Assembly (NCBI GenBank): GCA_020349965.1
Contig: CP070705.1
Coordinates: 340,936 to 404,935 of the forward strand
Source: Caldifarciminota bacterium
GTDB taxonomy: Bacteria; Hydrothermota; Tepidihabitantia; SM23-42
Direction: 5' to 3'
DNA length: 64,000 nucleotides
Below, in pieces: positions 19,650 through 29,822 of this stretch (position 1 is the stretch's first letter; every line of letters starts with the position of its first letter). Made by a program: the position numbers and the translations under genes. The notes under the pieces were generated by a model that worked only from the letters and a program-made list of their open reading frames with translations, was not told where the DNA came from and did not search any database.

Positions 19650-21443
19650 CTACGTTTCGATCTTCCCTTCCTTGTACAACTGAACCGCTTCCTTCGCTTC
19701 TTTGCTTGAGGGATCGATCTGCAGGGCTTGGTTGTATGCGGCAAGGGCCTCATCAAACTTTTCCATCTCGATCAACGCTTTGCCAAGATTCACATATGCC
19801 AATGCATTGTTAACATTCTTCTTGACCGATTCTCGGAATGAGATAATGGCTTCGTCAGTTTTCTTCATTTTCAAGTAGAGCAAACCCAGATTATTGTGCA
19901 GCTCTGAAAATTCGGGTTCGAGCTTGATCGCAGATTTGAATGCCTTCTTCGAATCATCGTACCTGCCCAGCTCTGAAAGGATCAACCCTTTAAGGTTCAA
20001 ATATTCCGCTGTCTTATCGATCTCTAGTGCTCTGTCTATTTCACTCTGCGCCAGCTCATAATTTCCTCGATAGTAGTATAGCGTCGCCCTGTCAAAGTGG
20101 TCAAGTGCGGCTTTTTTCTTACTGAATTCCTCTTCCTTATCGAATCGTTCGGCCTCTCTTTGGAGAAAATCCTTCATGTTTTGGAGAATACCCTTGGTAT
20201 CGTCCGAAAGATTTGTCTGTTGATCGAGCGATTCCTTGAATTGCTGCGTCATTGTCACCGCCATTTCACCGATGCGCTTGTTGAGGCCGTCAAAAATCCC
20301 GGCGAACTCCGCCACCGTATCGAATGTCTTTTCATACTGTTTGGCAACAGAACCAAGCTGATCGCCCGTTTTGTTCGTCATATCGCGCAGCGATTCATTG
20401 ATGGTTTCGCCTATGTCAGCCACGCCTTTCCTCATACCTTCGGCAAGGGCTGCGATCTTACCAAGGGATTCGAGATAGTTCCTGTTTAGTTTGTCCATCA
20501 TTTCCGACATCGATTCCAGGCTTCCCGTTGCTTTCGTAAAAAGGTTCCTCAATTCGGTAAATTCGCCGTGCAGCTGCCCGATCGAGGCCGATTGACCGTT
20601 CTTCAAACTTGTGATTTCATCCTTGAGGCTTGCTATGCTGACGCCGATTTCCTCCTTGAAACGATCAGTCGTAGAAGATATATCGAAACGCAACTCGTTC
20701 ATCACGATCTTCATCGCATCATCGATCGCCGTCAACTTTTCGATTAACTCCTGGCTGCGGCCGCCCGCAGTTTCCGACATCTCTTTGAAAACTCCACCGA
20801 GGTTGTCGAATTTGGAAGTGATGTTGGCCAGGGCTTCGGCATTCTGTGACTTGAGGCCCGTCATCTCTTCCTTCAGGTGGTCGCCAATGCCTGTGACACC
20901 GGCTAGCAGATCACCGAACAGCCGCATGTTGGCGGTGCTTATCTCGGTCAATCTCTCCTGCATGGACTGAACGGCCGACTTCAATCCCTCGACACCCTTA
21001 TCCGCCGTATCACCCAACGCAACCACCTTGCTGCCAATAGAATCATTCAAACCTAGTAGACTGGCGTTCAATTCCTCAAACTTGCTGCTGAACGCTTCTT
21101 GTAATTTGTCGAAACCTAATATCATCACCTCTATCTGTTTCTTCTGCACGTCCAGGCGACCATACATACCCTCCCTGAATTTCTCGACAATCGTCGAAAA
21201 ATCACCTCTCAAGTCTTCGAAACTGCGGGATAAACCCTCCGTGATTTCTTTGACGCCCTTTTTGTAATCATCAATAAGCACACCCGTTTTCATATTCGAG
21301 GAGAGTAGTGAACATAGTTTTGTCGCGCTGTCGTAAACCATGCATTCATTCTTCATGCACGGCAGCAGCTCGACTTCTTCATCTATCTTCTTTCCGGCCT
21401 CATCATACACGTCTCTTCTCTTGATTAAAAAAGGGCATCTCAT
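19650..21443 (-). CDS. Four-Cys N-terminus, long coiled coil and TPR protein
   Basis: The 597 residues fall in three parts. Cys3, Cys29, Cys34 and Cys44 make a possible metal or Fe-S site. Residues about 55-430 are a long amphipathic helical region with heptad-like repeats resembling apolipoprotein or chemoreceptor coiled coils (KEITEGLSRSFEDL, VKQMTQ-like blocks). Residues about 440-597 are at least four TPR units (ALDHFDRATLYYYRGNYELA, EYLNLKGLILSELGRYDD and others). No transmembrane helix or signal peptide is visible, so it is probably cytoplasmic. The start ATG overlaps the upstream stop as TGATG and is preceded by GGGAGG. Function is unknown. Confidence 0.7.
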   Translation of the reverse strand: MRCPFLIKRRDVYDEAGKKIDEEVELLPCMKNECMVYDSATKLCSLLSSNMKTGVLIDDYKKGVKEITEGLSRSFEDLRGDFSTIVEKFREGMYGRLDVQKKQIEVMILGFDKLQEAFSSKFEELNASLLGLNDSIGSKVVALGDTADKGVEGLKSAVQSMQERLTEISTANMRLFGDLLAGVTGIGDHLKEEMTGLKSQNAEALANITSKFDNLGGVFKEMSETAGGRSQELIEKLTAIDDAMKIVMNELRFDISSTTDRFKEEIGVSIASLKDEITSLKNGQSASIGQLHGEFTELRNLFTKATGSLESMSEMMDKLNRNYLESLGKIAALAEGMRKGVADIGETINESLRDMTNKTGDQLGSVAKQYEKTFDTVAEFAGIFDGLNKRIGEMAVTMTQQFKESLDQQTNLSDDTKGILQNMKDFLQREAERFDKEEEFSKKKAALDHFDRATLYYYRGNYELAQSEIDRALEIDKTAEYLNLKGLILSELGRYDDSKKAFKSAIKLEPEFSELHNNLGLLYLKMKKTDEAIISFRESVKKNVNNALAYVNLGKALIEMEKFDEALAAYNQALQIDPSSKEAKEAVQLYKEGKIET

Positions 21444-24400
21444 CAGGTCCTCCCTTCGACAAAATATTTGCCCTTTGTCGCCCTCTTGGTTTGTGCAAGT
21501 CTTTCAAAAGTATTTATGCGCTGTTCCATTCCATCGACCCCTGCCTGCCTCAAGGCCAGCGCGGCAGCGGCGAACGAACCCATTGCCTCGTAAATATCAG
21601 CATATGTCTCCGCGGTTTCTTTGTCGAGCGACAACGTCTGCATGATCTCGAGTGCATCTATAGGACGTTTCTTCTTCAGAAAGAGCCTCGCTCTCAATAT
21701 CGTCTGCCGTTTGAGAATCTCAGCTTGGCCGGACTCGAACTTCAATTCGCGTTCTGCTTCCTTTATTTTGTCCATCGTCAGATAGACATACGCCCTTTCC
21801 AGTCTCGTATTTTCATCCTCACCCTGTAACATAACTATCTTCTCTTTGTAATAATCTTCTCGTGCTGTCCTTATCATACGATAAACCGTGTTACGGTCCT
21901 TTGTACTTTGCAGAAGTTCCGTAAATATCCCTATCGCCTTCCCTGTCTCTCCCGCCTCGTGCAAAAGCTGCCCCAACCTGATAACAATATCCTCTCGTCC
22001 AGGCATCAACTGCAGAGCTCGTTCAATGGACCGGACGGCATTGTTGAAATCACCGCGCATGCTACATACCCGGCTCCGCAGCAAATACGCCCCGCCAATA
22101 TCAGGGTACTTCTGGATGATTAGATCCAATCGGCTGGCTATTGCCTCGGCATAAGAGGAGTCTCTTGATAGCAGTTCATCGATGATCTCGATGGATTCCT
22201 TTCCGTATCCGCTATCTATATACAAATCTCCAAGATATAACAACATCTCGGGCGACTTGTGGCGGTGTGCGCTGAGCGTATTCATGACGTTGAGAGCCTC
22301 AGTCGGTGCCATGTCGACCATTTTTTTATAAACCTCAATCGCTTTTTCGTACGCTCCTTCGTCGACGAAGATACGCGCGAGGAAATAATAAGAAGGAAAC
22401 GAGTGGACATCGACCTGTAAAATCCTTCCAATGAAATCTTTGATCCACACACTCTCTTTTTTGTCAATGTTATAGATCTCTTCGAAAAGCACCAGAATAT
22501 CTTCCCAATTGTGGTTCTCAAAATATATCGCCGAAAGGTGCTTTCGGCACTCCACATCTTCAGGATTATCCGTGCATATCCTCTTCATCTCGGCCACAAC
22601 GGGCTCACGATACTTTGTATCCTGTTCCTGTGCCTGGCTGAACAATTCTACTGCTGAAGTCCTAAGTCCTGCAAGACTATAAAGTTTTGCTAGCGAGAAA
22701 CTCAATAGTGGAGTCGACGCCTTCTTATGAAGACGCTCCAGGACAGGAATGACTTTATGCACCAGAGATGAATCAAGCTCGGACGCCTTTGTCAGATCGT
22801 CGATAGCATTATCATACCTCTTCTGCCCTAACTCAATGATACCTAAAGCAAACATTATTTTCGGGTGAGCCATCGCCCTTGATGCAAGCACTTTCAGCTC
22901 CGCGAGTACATGACCCGCGCGCGTCGGCAAAGTCCTTGCCGTCAACATATACTCATCGACCGCTTCGTCAATGCGGCCGGCCTTGCTGAGTGCCCGACCT
23001 CGAGCGAAATGCGCAGGTACGTTACTCTTATCGGTCTTTAGAATCCTGTCTAAACCTTCGATGACTTCATTCGAATAATCCTCCTCACCGTCCAAGGAAA
23101 TCATCAAGGGCCTTACTGCATCGCTCAGCTTGCCTGTTTCGACCAACGCCTGGCCAAGTTTAAGGTTAAAGTACTGGGCGTCTTTATCGAAAACCTCAAT
23201 CGCTCGCCGGGATTCCTCGATCACCTTATCCCACATCCCGCGGCTATAGAACGTTTCGACGAGAAGAGTCCTTGCCTCACGGTCCTTCGGAAATGACTTT
23301 ATTGCGTCATAGAACTCATTGATGATCTCGAAGAAAGCCTGTGGATCGACCATCTGGGCGGTCTTGAAGAATTGGGTAGCGATTTCAACCTCTCCTTCGG
23401 TAATGAAGATCCGTGCAGCGGCCAGCAATAACGGTACTGCCTTCGGTTTCTCCTTGATCACTTCGATAAGGGCTCGTTTCGTAGTTTCTCTTTGCTCTTC
23501 TTCTTTCAAACATTTTTCAAAACTGCTCACGGACTTTCTATAGGCACCGGTGTATGCGTAGGCTCTTGCCATTGCCAACTCAGCAATATAGGCATCCGTC
23601 CGTCGGTACCGCTTATAAAATGGCTCGACCTTCGCGAACAAAACTGGATCCTTACTCACAATCAGATCGAACGCTGGGAAAAGCCGGACGGCCCCCTCTG
23701 GCTCGGCCTCAAGGTAATCCATGCACACCTGCATCGCCTCCTCTGTCTTACCCAACAGGACGAGGCTGAATGCCCGAAGACTCACATATTCCACATCCTC
23801 GGGATAGAGTTCACAGATTTCGGTAGCCGCCTTATTTGCATACGCATGCTCGCCTTGATCCATTAGCTTATGGAATACAAGCAAGGCGCTTTCGCGATCG
23901 CCTTTGCGCGCATAGCATTGCCCAATCAGATACAATGCCTTTACATTTTCAGAATCTTTCTCGAGGATAGCATTAAGATTCAATATATATTCGTTCAGCA
24001 ATCCCGGGTCCAGATTGTACACTAATTCAATGGTATCGACAGCGGCATCTATATCGCCGCGCTTAAGATACAGAGCGACCAGACTCTGGATGACGAAAGG
24101 ATCGTTCTGCTTTGTTTCAAAGGCATGCCTGTATCTCTTGAGCACCTCATCATATTGGCTCTCGTCAATATCATATATCTTGTCGAGTTCATTGATAGCC
24201 AACGGGATTCTCTTGGCTCGCATGTATGCATCAGCCAGAGTATAGAGTATCTTTATATCCTTCGGGTTGACGACTTCGAGCTTTCTCAAATCCTTTATGA
24301 TCGTGTCGATATCCTTAGTATTTTCCTCCAGCATCTGCTGTAATTGCTCGATCGAAGTGTCAAGGTCGCCTTTGGTAATATACAAGTCTGTCAGCATTTG

Positions 24401-25171
24401 GGTATACGAAGGCTGGAGAGCAGGCGGCGGCTGCACAGAAGACAGCACATCAATGAGTGCATCGGAGACCTCGGGGAATTTTTCGAAGATACGCTGTGTC
24501 TGCGTCAACGCTGCCTCGAAATCGTCATTCGCCAATAACACCTTAAGCAGAAGGAGCACAGCGAACGAATCATTGTAACGTTCTCTGCCAACAACGCGCG
24601 CCCAACTCAGAAGGTGTTTCTTAAAAACATCTATCGCCATCAGCGGGTCGACAAGGATAACTGCTTCCTCGCTGGCGCCCACATTGAATTTCAACGAAGA
24701 GAGGATGATTATACTTTCGAAATCGTTCTTGAGAATAACACTCTTCCCCTCGATACCTTGCTTTATTTTCTCGTACTTTCTAATCAGCAAATCTATCTCA
24801 TGCTCGGTCAGGGCCAATAGGATCTTACTGATCTCGTCATATTTATGTTGAGAGATGTACAATCGCATTAGGAATTCTCCGGCATCGATCGATGTGTGGC
24901 GGTAGAACAGATCAGATAGTTGGGCTATAACCTCATCGGTCCTTGATGGAACCATTCCCTGAACCTTGCGCAACAGTTCGACTGCCCGCCCTCGCTGGTC
25001 AATGTCATAGTAGAGGCGGGCAAGCTCCTGGCAGAGTTCAAATGATTCACTATCGTCGGTCAGGTTGTTCTCGAGCACCTGAATTGCAGCATTCGCTTTA
25101 CCTTCACGGATAAGTTCGTGCGCTTTTTGAAGCGCCTTTTGCGGATCTCTTACGTTGAATATATCAAACAC
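21443..25171 (-). CDS. Giant tetratricopeptide-repeat protein
   Basis: This 1242-residue protein is almost entirely TPR or TPR-like helical repeats from residue 10 to about 1200, with typical A/G/Y/A spacing (ALQKAHELIREGKANAAIQV, ALYLIGQCYARKGDRESALL). There is no signal peptide or enzymatic domain. It starts with GTG at 25171 after a modest AAGGG site. A protein-scaffold role is inferred. The nearby LysM, cyclic-nucleotide-binding and coiled-coil genes suggest that it organises an envelope-linked assembly, but the target is unknown. Confidence 0.75.
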   Translation of the reverse strand: MFDIFNVRDPQKALQKAHELIREGKANAAIQVLENNLTDDSESFELCQELARLYYDIDQRGRAVELLRKVQGMVPSRTDEVIAQLSDLFYRHTSIDAGEFLMRLYISQHKYDEISKILLALTEHEIDLLIRKYEKIKQGIEGKSVILKNDFESIIILSSLKFNVGASEEAVILVDPLMAIDVFKKHLLSWARVVGRERYNDSFAVLLLLKVLLANDDFEAALTQTQRIFEKFPEVSDALIDVLSSVQPPPALQPSYTQMLTDLYITKGDLDTSIEQLQQMLEENTKDIDTIIKDLRKLEVVNPKDIKILYTLADAYMRAKRIPLAINELDKIYDIDESQYDEVLKRYRHAFETKQNDPFVIQSLVALYLKRGDIDAAVDTIELVYNLDPGLLNEYILNLNAILEKDSENVKALYLIGQCYARKGDRESALLVFHKLMDQGEHAYANKAATEICELYPEDVEYVSLRAFSLVLLGKTEEAMQVCMDYLEAEPEGAVRLFPAFDLIVSKDPVLFAKVEPFYKRYRRTDAYIAELAMARAYAYTGAYRKSVSSFEKCLKEEEQRETTKRALIEVIKEKPKAVPLLLAAARIFITEGEVEIATQFFKTAQMVDPQAFFEIINEFYDAIKSFPKDREARTLLVETFYSRGMWDKVIEESRRAIEVFDKDAQYFNLKLGQALVETGKLSDAVRPLMISLDGEEDYSNEVIEGLDRILKTDKSNVPAHFARGRALSKAGRIDEAVDEYMLTARTLPTRAGHVLAELKVLASRAMAHPKIMFALGIIELGQKRYDNAIDDLTKASELDSSLVHKVIPVLERLHKKASTPLLSFSLAKLYSLAGLRTSAVELFSQAQEQDTKYREPVVAEMKRICTDNPEDVECRKHLSAIYFENHNWEDILVLFEEIYNIDKKESVWIKDFIGRILQVDVHSFPSYYFLARIFVDEGAYEKAIEVYKKMVDMAPTEALNVMNTLSAHRHKSPEMLLYLGDLYIDSGYGKESIEIIDELLSRDSSYAEAIASRLDLIIQKYPDIGGAYLLRSRVCSMRGDFNNAVRSIERALQLMPGREDIVIRLGQLLHEAGETGKAIGIFTELLQSTKDRNTVYRMIRTAREDYYKEKIVMLQGEDENTRLERAYVYLTMDKIKEAERELKFESGQAEILKRQTILRARLFLKKKRPIDALEIMQTLSLDKETAETYADIYEAMGSFAAAALALRQAGVDGMEQRINTFERLAQTKRATKGKYFVEGRT

Positions 25172-25283
25172 GAGTCACCCTTTCCCGTAACTCCACCTTA
25201 TCAGCCGCGTCCACCGCAACCATTGTCTTTCCCATGAACCCTCCGTCTTCCCGGTCGGTCTACAGAATCAAGGCGCTAAATGA

Positions 25284-25748
25284 TCAGAATGTCTTTGCTA
25301 TAGAAAAGATACTCTTCAACTGTTCGTCGGTTTTCCTCAGGCGCGCGGAAAGAGTCTTGGTGAAGATCCAAAGGAGTTTGTAGGCGATATCAGTCTGCCG
25401 CTCCAGCAGCTTGCGGAAATCGTCCTTTCCTATGTACAAGAGCATCGTATCATCGTTGGCAATCGCCGACGCAGACCGGGGCGCATCGTCGATCAACGCC
25501 ATCTCGCCGAAATATTCTCCTTCTCTCAGGATAGTCAATGCTTCCTCACCCACTCCCGGCACGAGAGTCGATATCCGGATGCTGCCGGTGACTATCAGAT
25601 AGAATGCATCACCGATATCACCTTCTCTGAAGACAAGTTCGTTCTTCTTTACCTTCCTCTCTTTGGAGATCGACAACAATCTCTCCATCTCGGCGGGTGT
25701 CAACTCGCGGAAAAGATATACCTGACTTAGTACATCCTTCTCTTTCAC
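25284..25748 (-). CDS. Cyclic-nucleotide-binding domain protein
   Basis: The GTG at 25748 is chosen because GGAGG lies 4 nt upstream and the stop of the LysM gene overlaps it (GTGA). The 154 residues are a single cNMP-binding beta roll (LVFREGDIGDAFYLIVTGSI, then the phosphate-binding cassette GEYFGEMALIDDAPRSAS with the expected Gly-Glu and Arg). A C-terminal helix follows. No DNA-binding helix-turn-helix is present, so it is not a Crp-type regulator. It probably acts as a sensor subunit of the surrounding TPR cluster. Confidence 0.8.
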   Translation of the reverse strand: MKEKDVLSQVYLFRELTPAEMERLLSISKERKVKKNELVFREGDIGDAFYLIVTGSIRISTLVPGVGEEALTILREGEYFGEMALIDDAPRSASAIANDDTMLLYIGKDDFRKLLERQTDIAYKLLWIFTKTLSARLRKTDEQLKSIFSIAKTF

Positions 25749-26755
25749 CTTGCCTCCGAGGCGAGCCTGCATCTCTCCCCTCTCTTGATCGGGACCGGTT
25801 CGCGGCTTGCGTAGATCAACCCGATGGAAGCTTGACTGAAAACACTGACCACCTGTATCTTCCCGATGGTCAACTCCGGCATCTTCAACCCATCGACGAC
25901 TTTTTCCTGGTACACTTCAAATACATCACCGACCGCGATGCCTGCGACCTCACCCTGATCTAGAAAAGCAAACACATGGGGAGGTGCAATCCTTTCCGTA
26001 GCCTTGACCTCGACGACGTAACCTTCAATTTGCTTATCGGTCGGTATCAATTCGACTTTTTCGGGAGCAAGTACCGGTTCATATGGTGTCACAAAATCGC
26101 CCTTCTTGATCACATCGTATGAAGCAGTAACCTTACAGCGCGAACCTTCATCGCCAACGGCTACGATGACTGCTTTACCCAACACGATGATTTCCTGACC
26201 CAACCTCGCACCCGTACGTGGATGCGTGATGACCTTTCCCGGACGGTAAATGGTTAATTCGTCATCAATTCCCACGTCCTGAGCACGATCGATGTATATG
26301 GTCATATACGCAGCGATCATCTTTCCTTCACGAGGTTCGGTACCTAAGATCTTACCCCAATAAGGGATATCCGTATCGACTATGAATCCCGCGCGATGGA
26401 TCAATTCTTCGCTAAACACTCTCTCCTCTGGTTTGACGACAGAAAAAACCTCAGCAGTCGGCTCGACCGCCGGTATCATCGTGATCTCTTCTTCTGGCAC
26501 ATAAACCGGAATCTCCTCGGTCACTTCTGCAATAGCTTCCTCGGGTGAAGGAGGTATGACAAACATCTGCTCTGGATAGATCCAATGCGGGTCGTTGATC
26601 TTCATCAGATTCGCCCGCCAGATATAAGGCCAGAGAAACGGATTCTGATAGTAGAAACCGGCGATATCCCACAACGTATCTCCATCCTTAACCGTGTGGG
26701 TCGTCTCCTGCGCAAAGACAGAGACAAATACAAGCAGTATTAACAATTTTTTCAT
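25745..26755 (-). CDS. Exported LysM-domain protein
   Basis: This 336-residue protein has a signal peptide (first 15 residues, cleaved near FAQE) and an N-terminal LysM domain (THTVKDGDTLWDIAGFYYQN, residues about 19-67) that binds peptidoglycan. A Pro/Glu-rich linker and a beta-rich domain (about 120-330) follow. The same layout is found in uncharacterised LysM proteins of several uncultured phyla. A strong AAGGAGG site precedes the ATG. It leads the LysM/cNMP/TPR cluster and is the only clearly periplasmic member. Confidence 0.82.
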   Translation of the reverse strand: MKKLLILLVFVSVFAQETTHTVKDGDTLWDIAGFYYQNPFLWPYIWRANLMKINDPHWIYPEQMFVIPPSPEEAIAEVTEEIPVYVPEEEITMIPAVEPTAEVFSVVKPEERVFSEELIHRAGFIVDTDIPYWGKILGTEPREGKMIAAYMTIYIDRAQDVGIDDELTIYRPGKVITHPRTGARLGQEIIVLGKAVIVAVGDEGSRCKVTASYDVIKKGDFVTPYEPVLAPEKVELIPTDKQIEGYVVEVKATERIAPPHVFAFLDQGEVAGIAVGDVFEVYQEKVVDGLKMPELTIGKIQVVSVFSQASIGLIYASREPVPIKRGERCRLASEAR

Positions 26756-26875
26756 GCATTCCTCCTTATCTTGAAAAAGTCTCCAAACGACGCAAACTCT
26801 TCAACACGAAAGCCAATCAGACAGCATATCCGCAGACTTTCTTTCGGGTTGCCGGAAAATTCCGCAACCGGACTA

Positions 26876-28048
26876 CTATTCTCCATTGCCCCACCGATGC
26901 AACAGAGTTCTGATCTTCACGATCTCACCGTCTACCTTGAATAGCCTCGCCACCCGCGGTCCAATACCAGAGGTGATTTCATAGACGATCGTGCTGGCCT
27001 TCGCAGCACACTCTTCTGCTGTGATTTCACAATCGCCGTCCTGCCCAAATATGGTCACAATATCGCCAATCTGTACATTCGGAACGTCGGTCACGTCGAC
27101 CATGATCAGATCCATGCAGACCGTCCCAACGATCGGCACTCTCCTCGAACGAATGAGCACCTCCCCTTTATTGGACAGCAGACGCGGATATCCATCGCCA
27201 TAGCCTATGCTGACCGTGGCGATCGTGCTTCGTCTCGCAGTCTGAAAAGTATGTCCGTAACTTATCGGCGTGCTGGTTTCCACGGTCCTGACGTTAACGA
27301 CCCTAGACTTGAGCGCCATTACCGGTTTGAAATCACCCTCATAGGTGACATCAGGCGATGACCTTAGACCGTACAACGCAATCCCAGGACGCACAAGATT
27401 GTAGTGCGAACCCGGCCACTTAAATATGCCCGAAGAGTTGGCCAGATGAATCGCTCCTGTATCGATTCCTGCCGCTCCAAGTCTATTAATCAAATCATTA
27501 AAAGCGGCTATCTGCTTTTTCGTGAACGCACCGTTGACGTCAGCCATCGGAAAGTGCGAGAAGATCCCGTCGATCTTGATGCGCGGCGAAGAGGCTATGA
27601 CACCCAGCGCTCTGTCGGCTTCATCGAACGGAAAGCCGGTCCTCGTCATACCAGTATCCACCTCGATATGTACGGAGCACGGCCCGCCGCGTTTTTCCAG
27701 CTTTTCATCAAGAGCTTTGAAAAAACGGAGTTCTGATATGGTTGGGATTATATCGTGGTCTAAAACGGCGTCTATCTGGTCATAGAGGATAGGACTTAAA
27801 ATGAGTATTTTTGATTTGATGCCTGCCTGCCTGAGCTCGATCCCCTCTTCGATGCCCGCAACTCCGAACATGTATATACCTTCATTTTGGAGAGTATATG
27901 CGACCTCGATCGCGCCGTGGCCGTAGGCATCAGCCTTGATTGCGGCCATTATTCTAGCACTACCCGCAGATTTCCTCACGATTCTGTAGTTATTTATCAA
28001 GCGATCGAGCGAAATCTCAGCCCAGACGCGGCCACCGGATGCGTTCAT
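26876..28048 (-). CDS. alr: Alanine racemase
   Basis: Alr makes D-alanine for peptidoglycan using PLP. Fold-type III signatures are present: the PLP Lys in AIKADAYGHG near residue 37, and the catalytic Tyr in SIGYGDGYPR in the C-terminal beta domain. The 390-residue length is normal. The ATG at 28048 is preferred over 28054 because the -10 box leaves exactly 7 nt before it; the earlier ATG would lie ahead of the predicted transcription start. It is a single gene between the LysM cluster and purA. Confidence 0.93.
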   Translation of the reverse strand: MNASGGRVWAEISLDRLINNYRIVRKSAGSARIMAAIKADAYGHGAIEVAYTLQNEGIYMFGVAGIEEGIELRQAGIKSKILILSPILYDQIDAVLDHDIIPTISELRFFKALDEKLEKRGGPCSVHIEVDTGMTRTGFPFDEADRALGVIASSPRIKIDGIFSHFPMADVNGAFTKKQIAAFNDLINRLGAAGIDTGAIHLANSSGIFKWPGSHYNLVRPGIALYGLRSSPDVTYEGDFKPVMALKSRVVNVRTVETSTPISYGHTFQTARRSTIATVSIGYGDGYPRLLSNKGEVLIRSRRVPIVGTVCMDLIMVDVTDVPNVQIGDIVTIFGQDGDCEITAEECAAKASTIVYEITSGIGPRVARLFKVDGEIVKIRTLLHRWGNGE

Positions 28049-28055
28049 TAACATA

Positions 28056-28083
28056 AATATATATATATATCTAAAAAAATCAA
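28056..28083 (-). promoter_or_regulatory. Promoter for alr, predicted leaderless
   Basis: TTGATT (28083-28078), 16 nt, TATATT (28061-28056), then 7 nt to the ATG at 28048. The spacer is an AT-alternating run, so the exact -10 register is uncertain. Confidence 0.45.
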
Positions 28084-28182
28084 GAGGAAAATCAGAAATC
28101 AGACCGCACGGACACGAGAGAGTGAGTCTACGGTTACCTTTAATGTACTGTCTCGGAGAAATCGGAAGAATGAAATGGCTAG

Positions 28183-29430
28183 TTACATTTTAACGATCGC
28201 TTCGCGCTCAGGTCCAACAGAGACATGACTGACCTTAAGCCCCGTATGTTCCTCCAACGTCTTTATATAATTAACGGCCTCAGCAGGGAAATCATCAGCC
28301 GAACGTACCTGAGAGACATCCTCTACGAACCCCGGTACTTCAATATACTTCGGCACCAATGTATCGGCTGCGAAAGGATCGAATTCATCGCCCGATTCAT
28401 AGCCCACGGCGATTTTGATCTTGTCGACACCGGACAAAACGTCCAATTTCGTTATGATCATCTCCTTTGCACCGTTTATGCGTGCCGTATATCTGATGAG
28501 GGCGGCATCGAAGGATCCACAACGCCTAGGCCTGCCAGTCGTCGAGCCGAATTCCGCACCAGACTCCCTGAGCCGGTCACCGAACAACCCTGTGTCCTCG
28601 GTCGGGAAAGGACCCAGACCGACCCTCGTTGTGTAGGCCTTTGCCACGCCGAGCACGCGCTCAACTGAGCACGGCGGTATACCCAGACCAATGCCTACAC
28701 TGCTCGTAATGGTATGCGATGAAGTTACATAGGGATATGTACCGTAATCGATGTCGAGCATTGCGCCCTGAGCGCCTTCGAACAGGACATTCTTGTTCTT
28801 GACCATCGCATCATACAATATGAGCGTGTCGTCCGCGACCATCGGCTTCATTCTCTCAGCATATTCCATGTAAAGATCGAATATCTCTCTGTCCGACAGG
28901 GGCTCTGCATTGTACACATCCATCAGTATGTGATTCTTCCGTGAGATATTCAGGCGCAGTCTTTTCTCGAATGTTTCCGTATCATAGAGATCACCGACGC
29001 GTATTCCGATCCGACCGTACTTGTCTTCATAGGCTATTCCTATACCCTTCTTCGTCGTACCGATCGACTGTTTTGTACCCTCCCGGTACTCATCGATGAG
29101 AATATGGTAAGGCATGATGAGATTGCAGAACTTCGATATTCTAATGCGCGCTTCGATCGCTGCATCATAGCGCTTCAGACCATCTATCTCGTCAAAGAAG
29201 ATCTTCGGATCGAGCACACAACCTCCGCCAATGACGCCGGTCACATTCTTGTTGAGAGTTCCGCAGGGTATCTGATGGAAGATCACCTTCTCACCTCCGC
29301 AGCGGACCGTGTGTCCCGCATTTGACCCGCCCTGGTACCTCGCGTTCACATCAAAATCTCTCGCGAGAAAATCGACGATCTTACCCTTTCCTTCATCACC
29401 CCACTGTAAACCTACAATTGCCAGATTCAT
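28183..29430 (-). CDS. purA: Adenylosuccinate synthase
   Basis: PurA joins IMP and aspartate with GTP in AMP synthesis. The GTP-binding P-loop GDEGKGK is at residues 12-18, followed by GGSNAGHTV, QSIGTTKKGIG and TGRPRRCGSFD. At 415 residues it is within family range. The start ATG follows the -10 box by 9 nt with no Shine-Dalgarno sequence. Confidence 0.96.
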   Translation of the reverse strand: MNLAIVGLQWGDEGKGKIVDFLARDFDVNARYQGGSNAGHTVRCGGEKVIFHQIPCGTLNKNVTGVIGGGCVLDPKIFFDEIDGLKRYDAAIEARIRISKFCNLIMPYHILIDEYREGTKQSIGTTKKGIGIAYEDKYGRIGIRVGDLYDTETFEKRLRLNISRKNHILMDVYNAEPLSDREIFDLYMEYAERMKPMVADDTLILYDAMVKNKNVLFEGAQGAMLDIDYGTYPYVTSSHTITSSVGIGLGIPPCSVERVLGVAKAYTTRVGLGPFPTEDTGLFGDRLRESGAEFGSTTGRPRRCGSFDAALIRYTARINGAKEMIITKLDVLSGVDKIKIAVGYESGDEFDPFAADTLVPKYIEVPGFVEDVSQVRSADDFPAEAVNYIKTLEEHTGLKVSHVSVGPEREAIVKM

Positions 29431-29439
29431 AGTCGATTA

Positions 29440-29467
29440 ATTTTACAAAATAATACCCAAAAGTCAA
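29440..29467 (-). promoter_or_regulatory. Promoter for purA, predicted (near-)leaderless
   Basis: TTGACT (29467-29462), 16 nt, TAAAAT (29445-29440), then 9 nt to the ATG at 29430. At most two or three leader bases are expected. Confidence 0.55.
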
Positions 29468-29495
29468 TAACAGGTCAGTTTACCCCCCCAATGTT

Positions 29496-29776
29496 TTCGG
29501 GTGCTATTACCCGCCAAATACAGATTTCATTCTTCATACCCAATGTCCATCGATCGAAACAGAGAGGATGTTGGATGAAATTGAGGTGCGGCCGGCTCAT
29601 CCTGAACCACGGCGCATGACTCCAGCCACCCTGCATCACCCGCAAGGGTGGCGCGTCTTGGGTGGCGACCGCTGGTTCGATACGAGAAATGCACTGCGCT
29701 ACGCACTCGATACTTCTTCTGTATCTCTCGGGTGAATATGAACCGCAAAACCCGATTTCATTCTTCATACCCAATT
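29496..29776. repeat. Pair of about 50-bp direct repeats in the purA-SHMT intergenic region
   Basis: The intergenic region 29431-29898 has no credible gene. It contains two similar copies, at about 29496-29545 and 29727-29776, that share TCGGGTG and then GATTTCATTCTTCATACCC followed by AAT. Between them is a hairpin-capable segment with GCCACCC and GGGTGGC arms near 29624-29652. It may be a degenerate mobile or duplicated element. Confidence 0.5.
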
Positions 29777-29822
29777 ACTCTGCTCTTCACCTAAATATGC
29801 AGAGAACCCCGTAGGCCAACCC

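Noticed and set aside
29475-29774. Minus-strand open frame of 99 codons
   Set aside because: No ribosome site, no recognisable domain, and it lies within repeated, hairpin-rich intergenic DNA.
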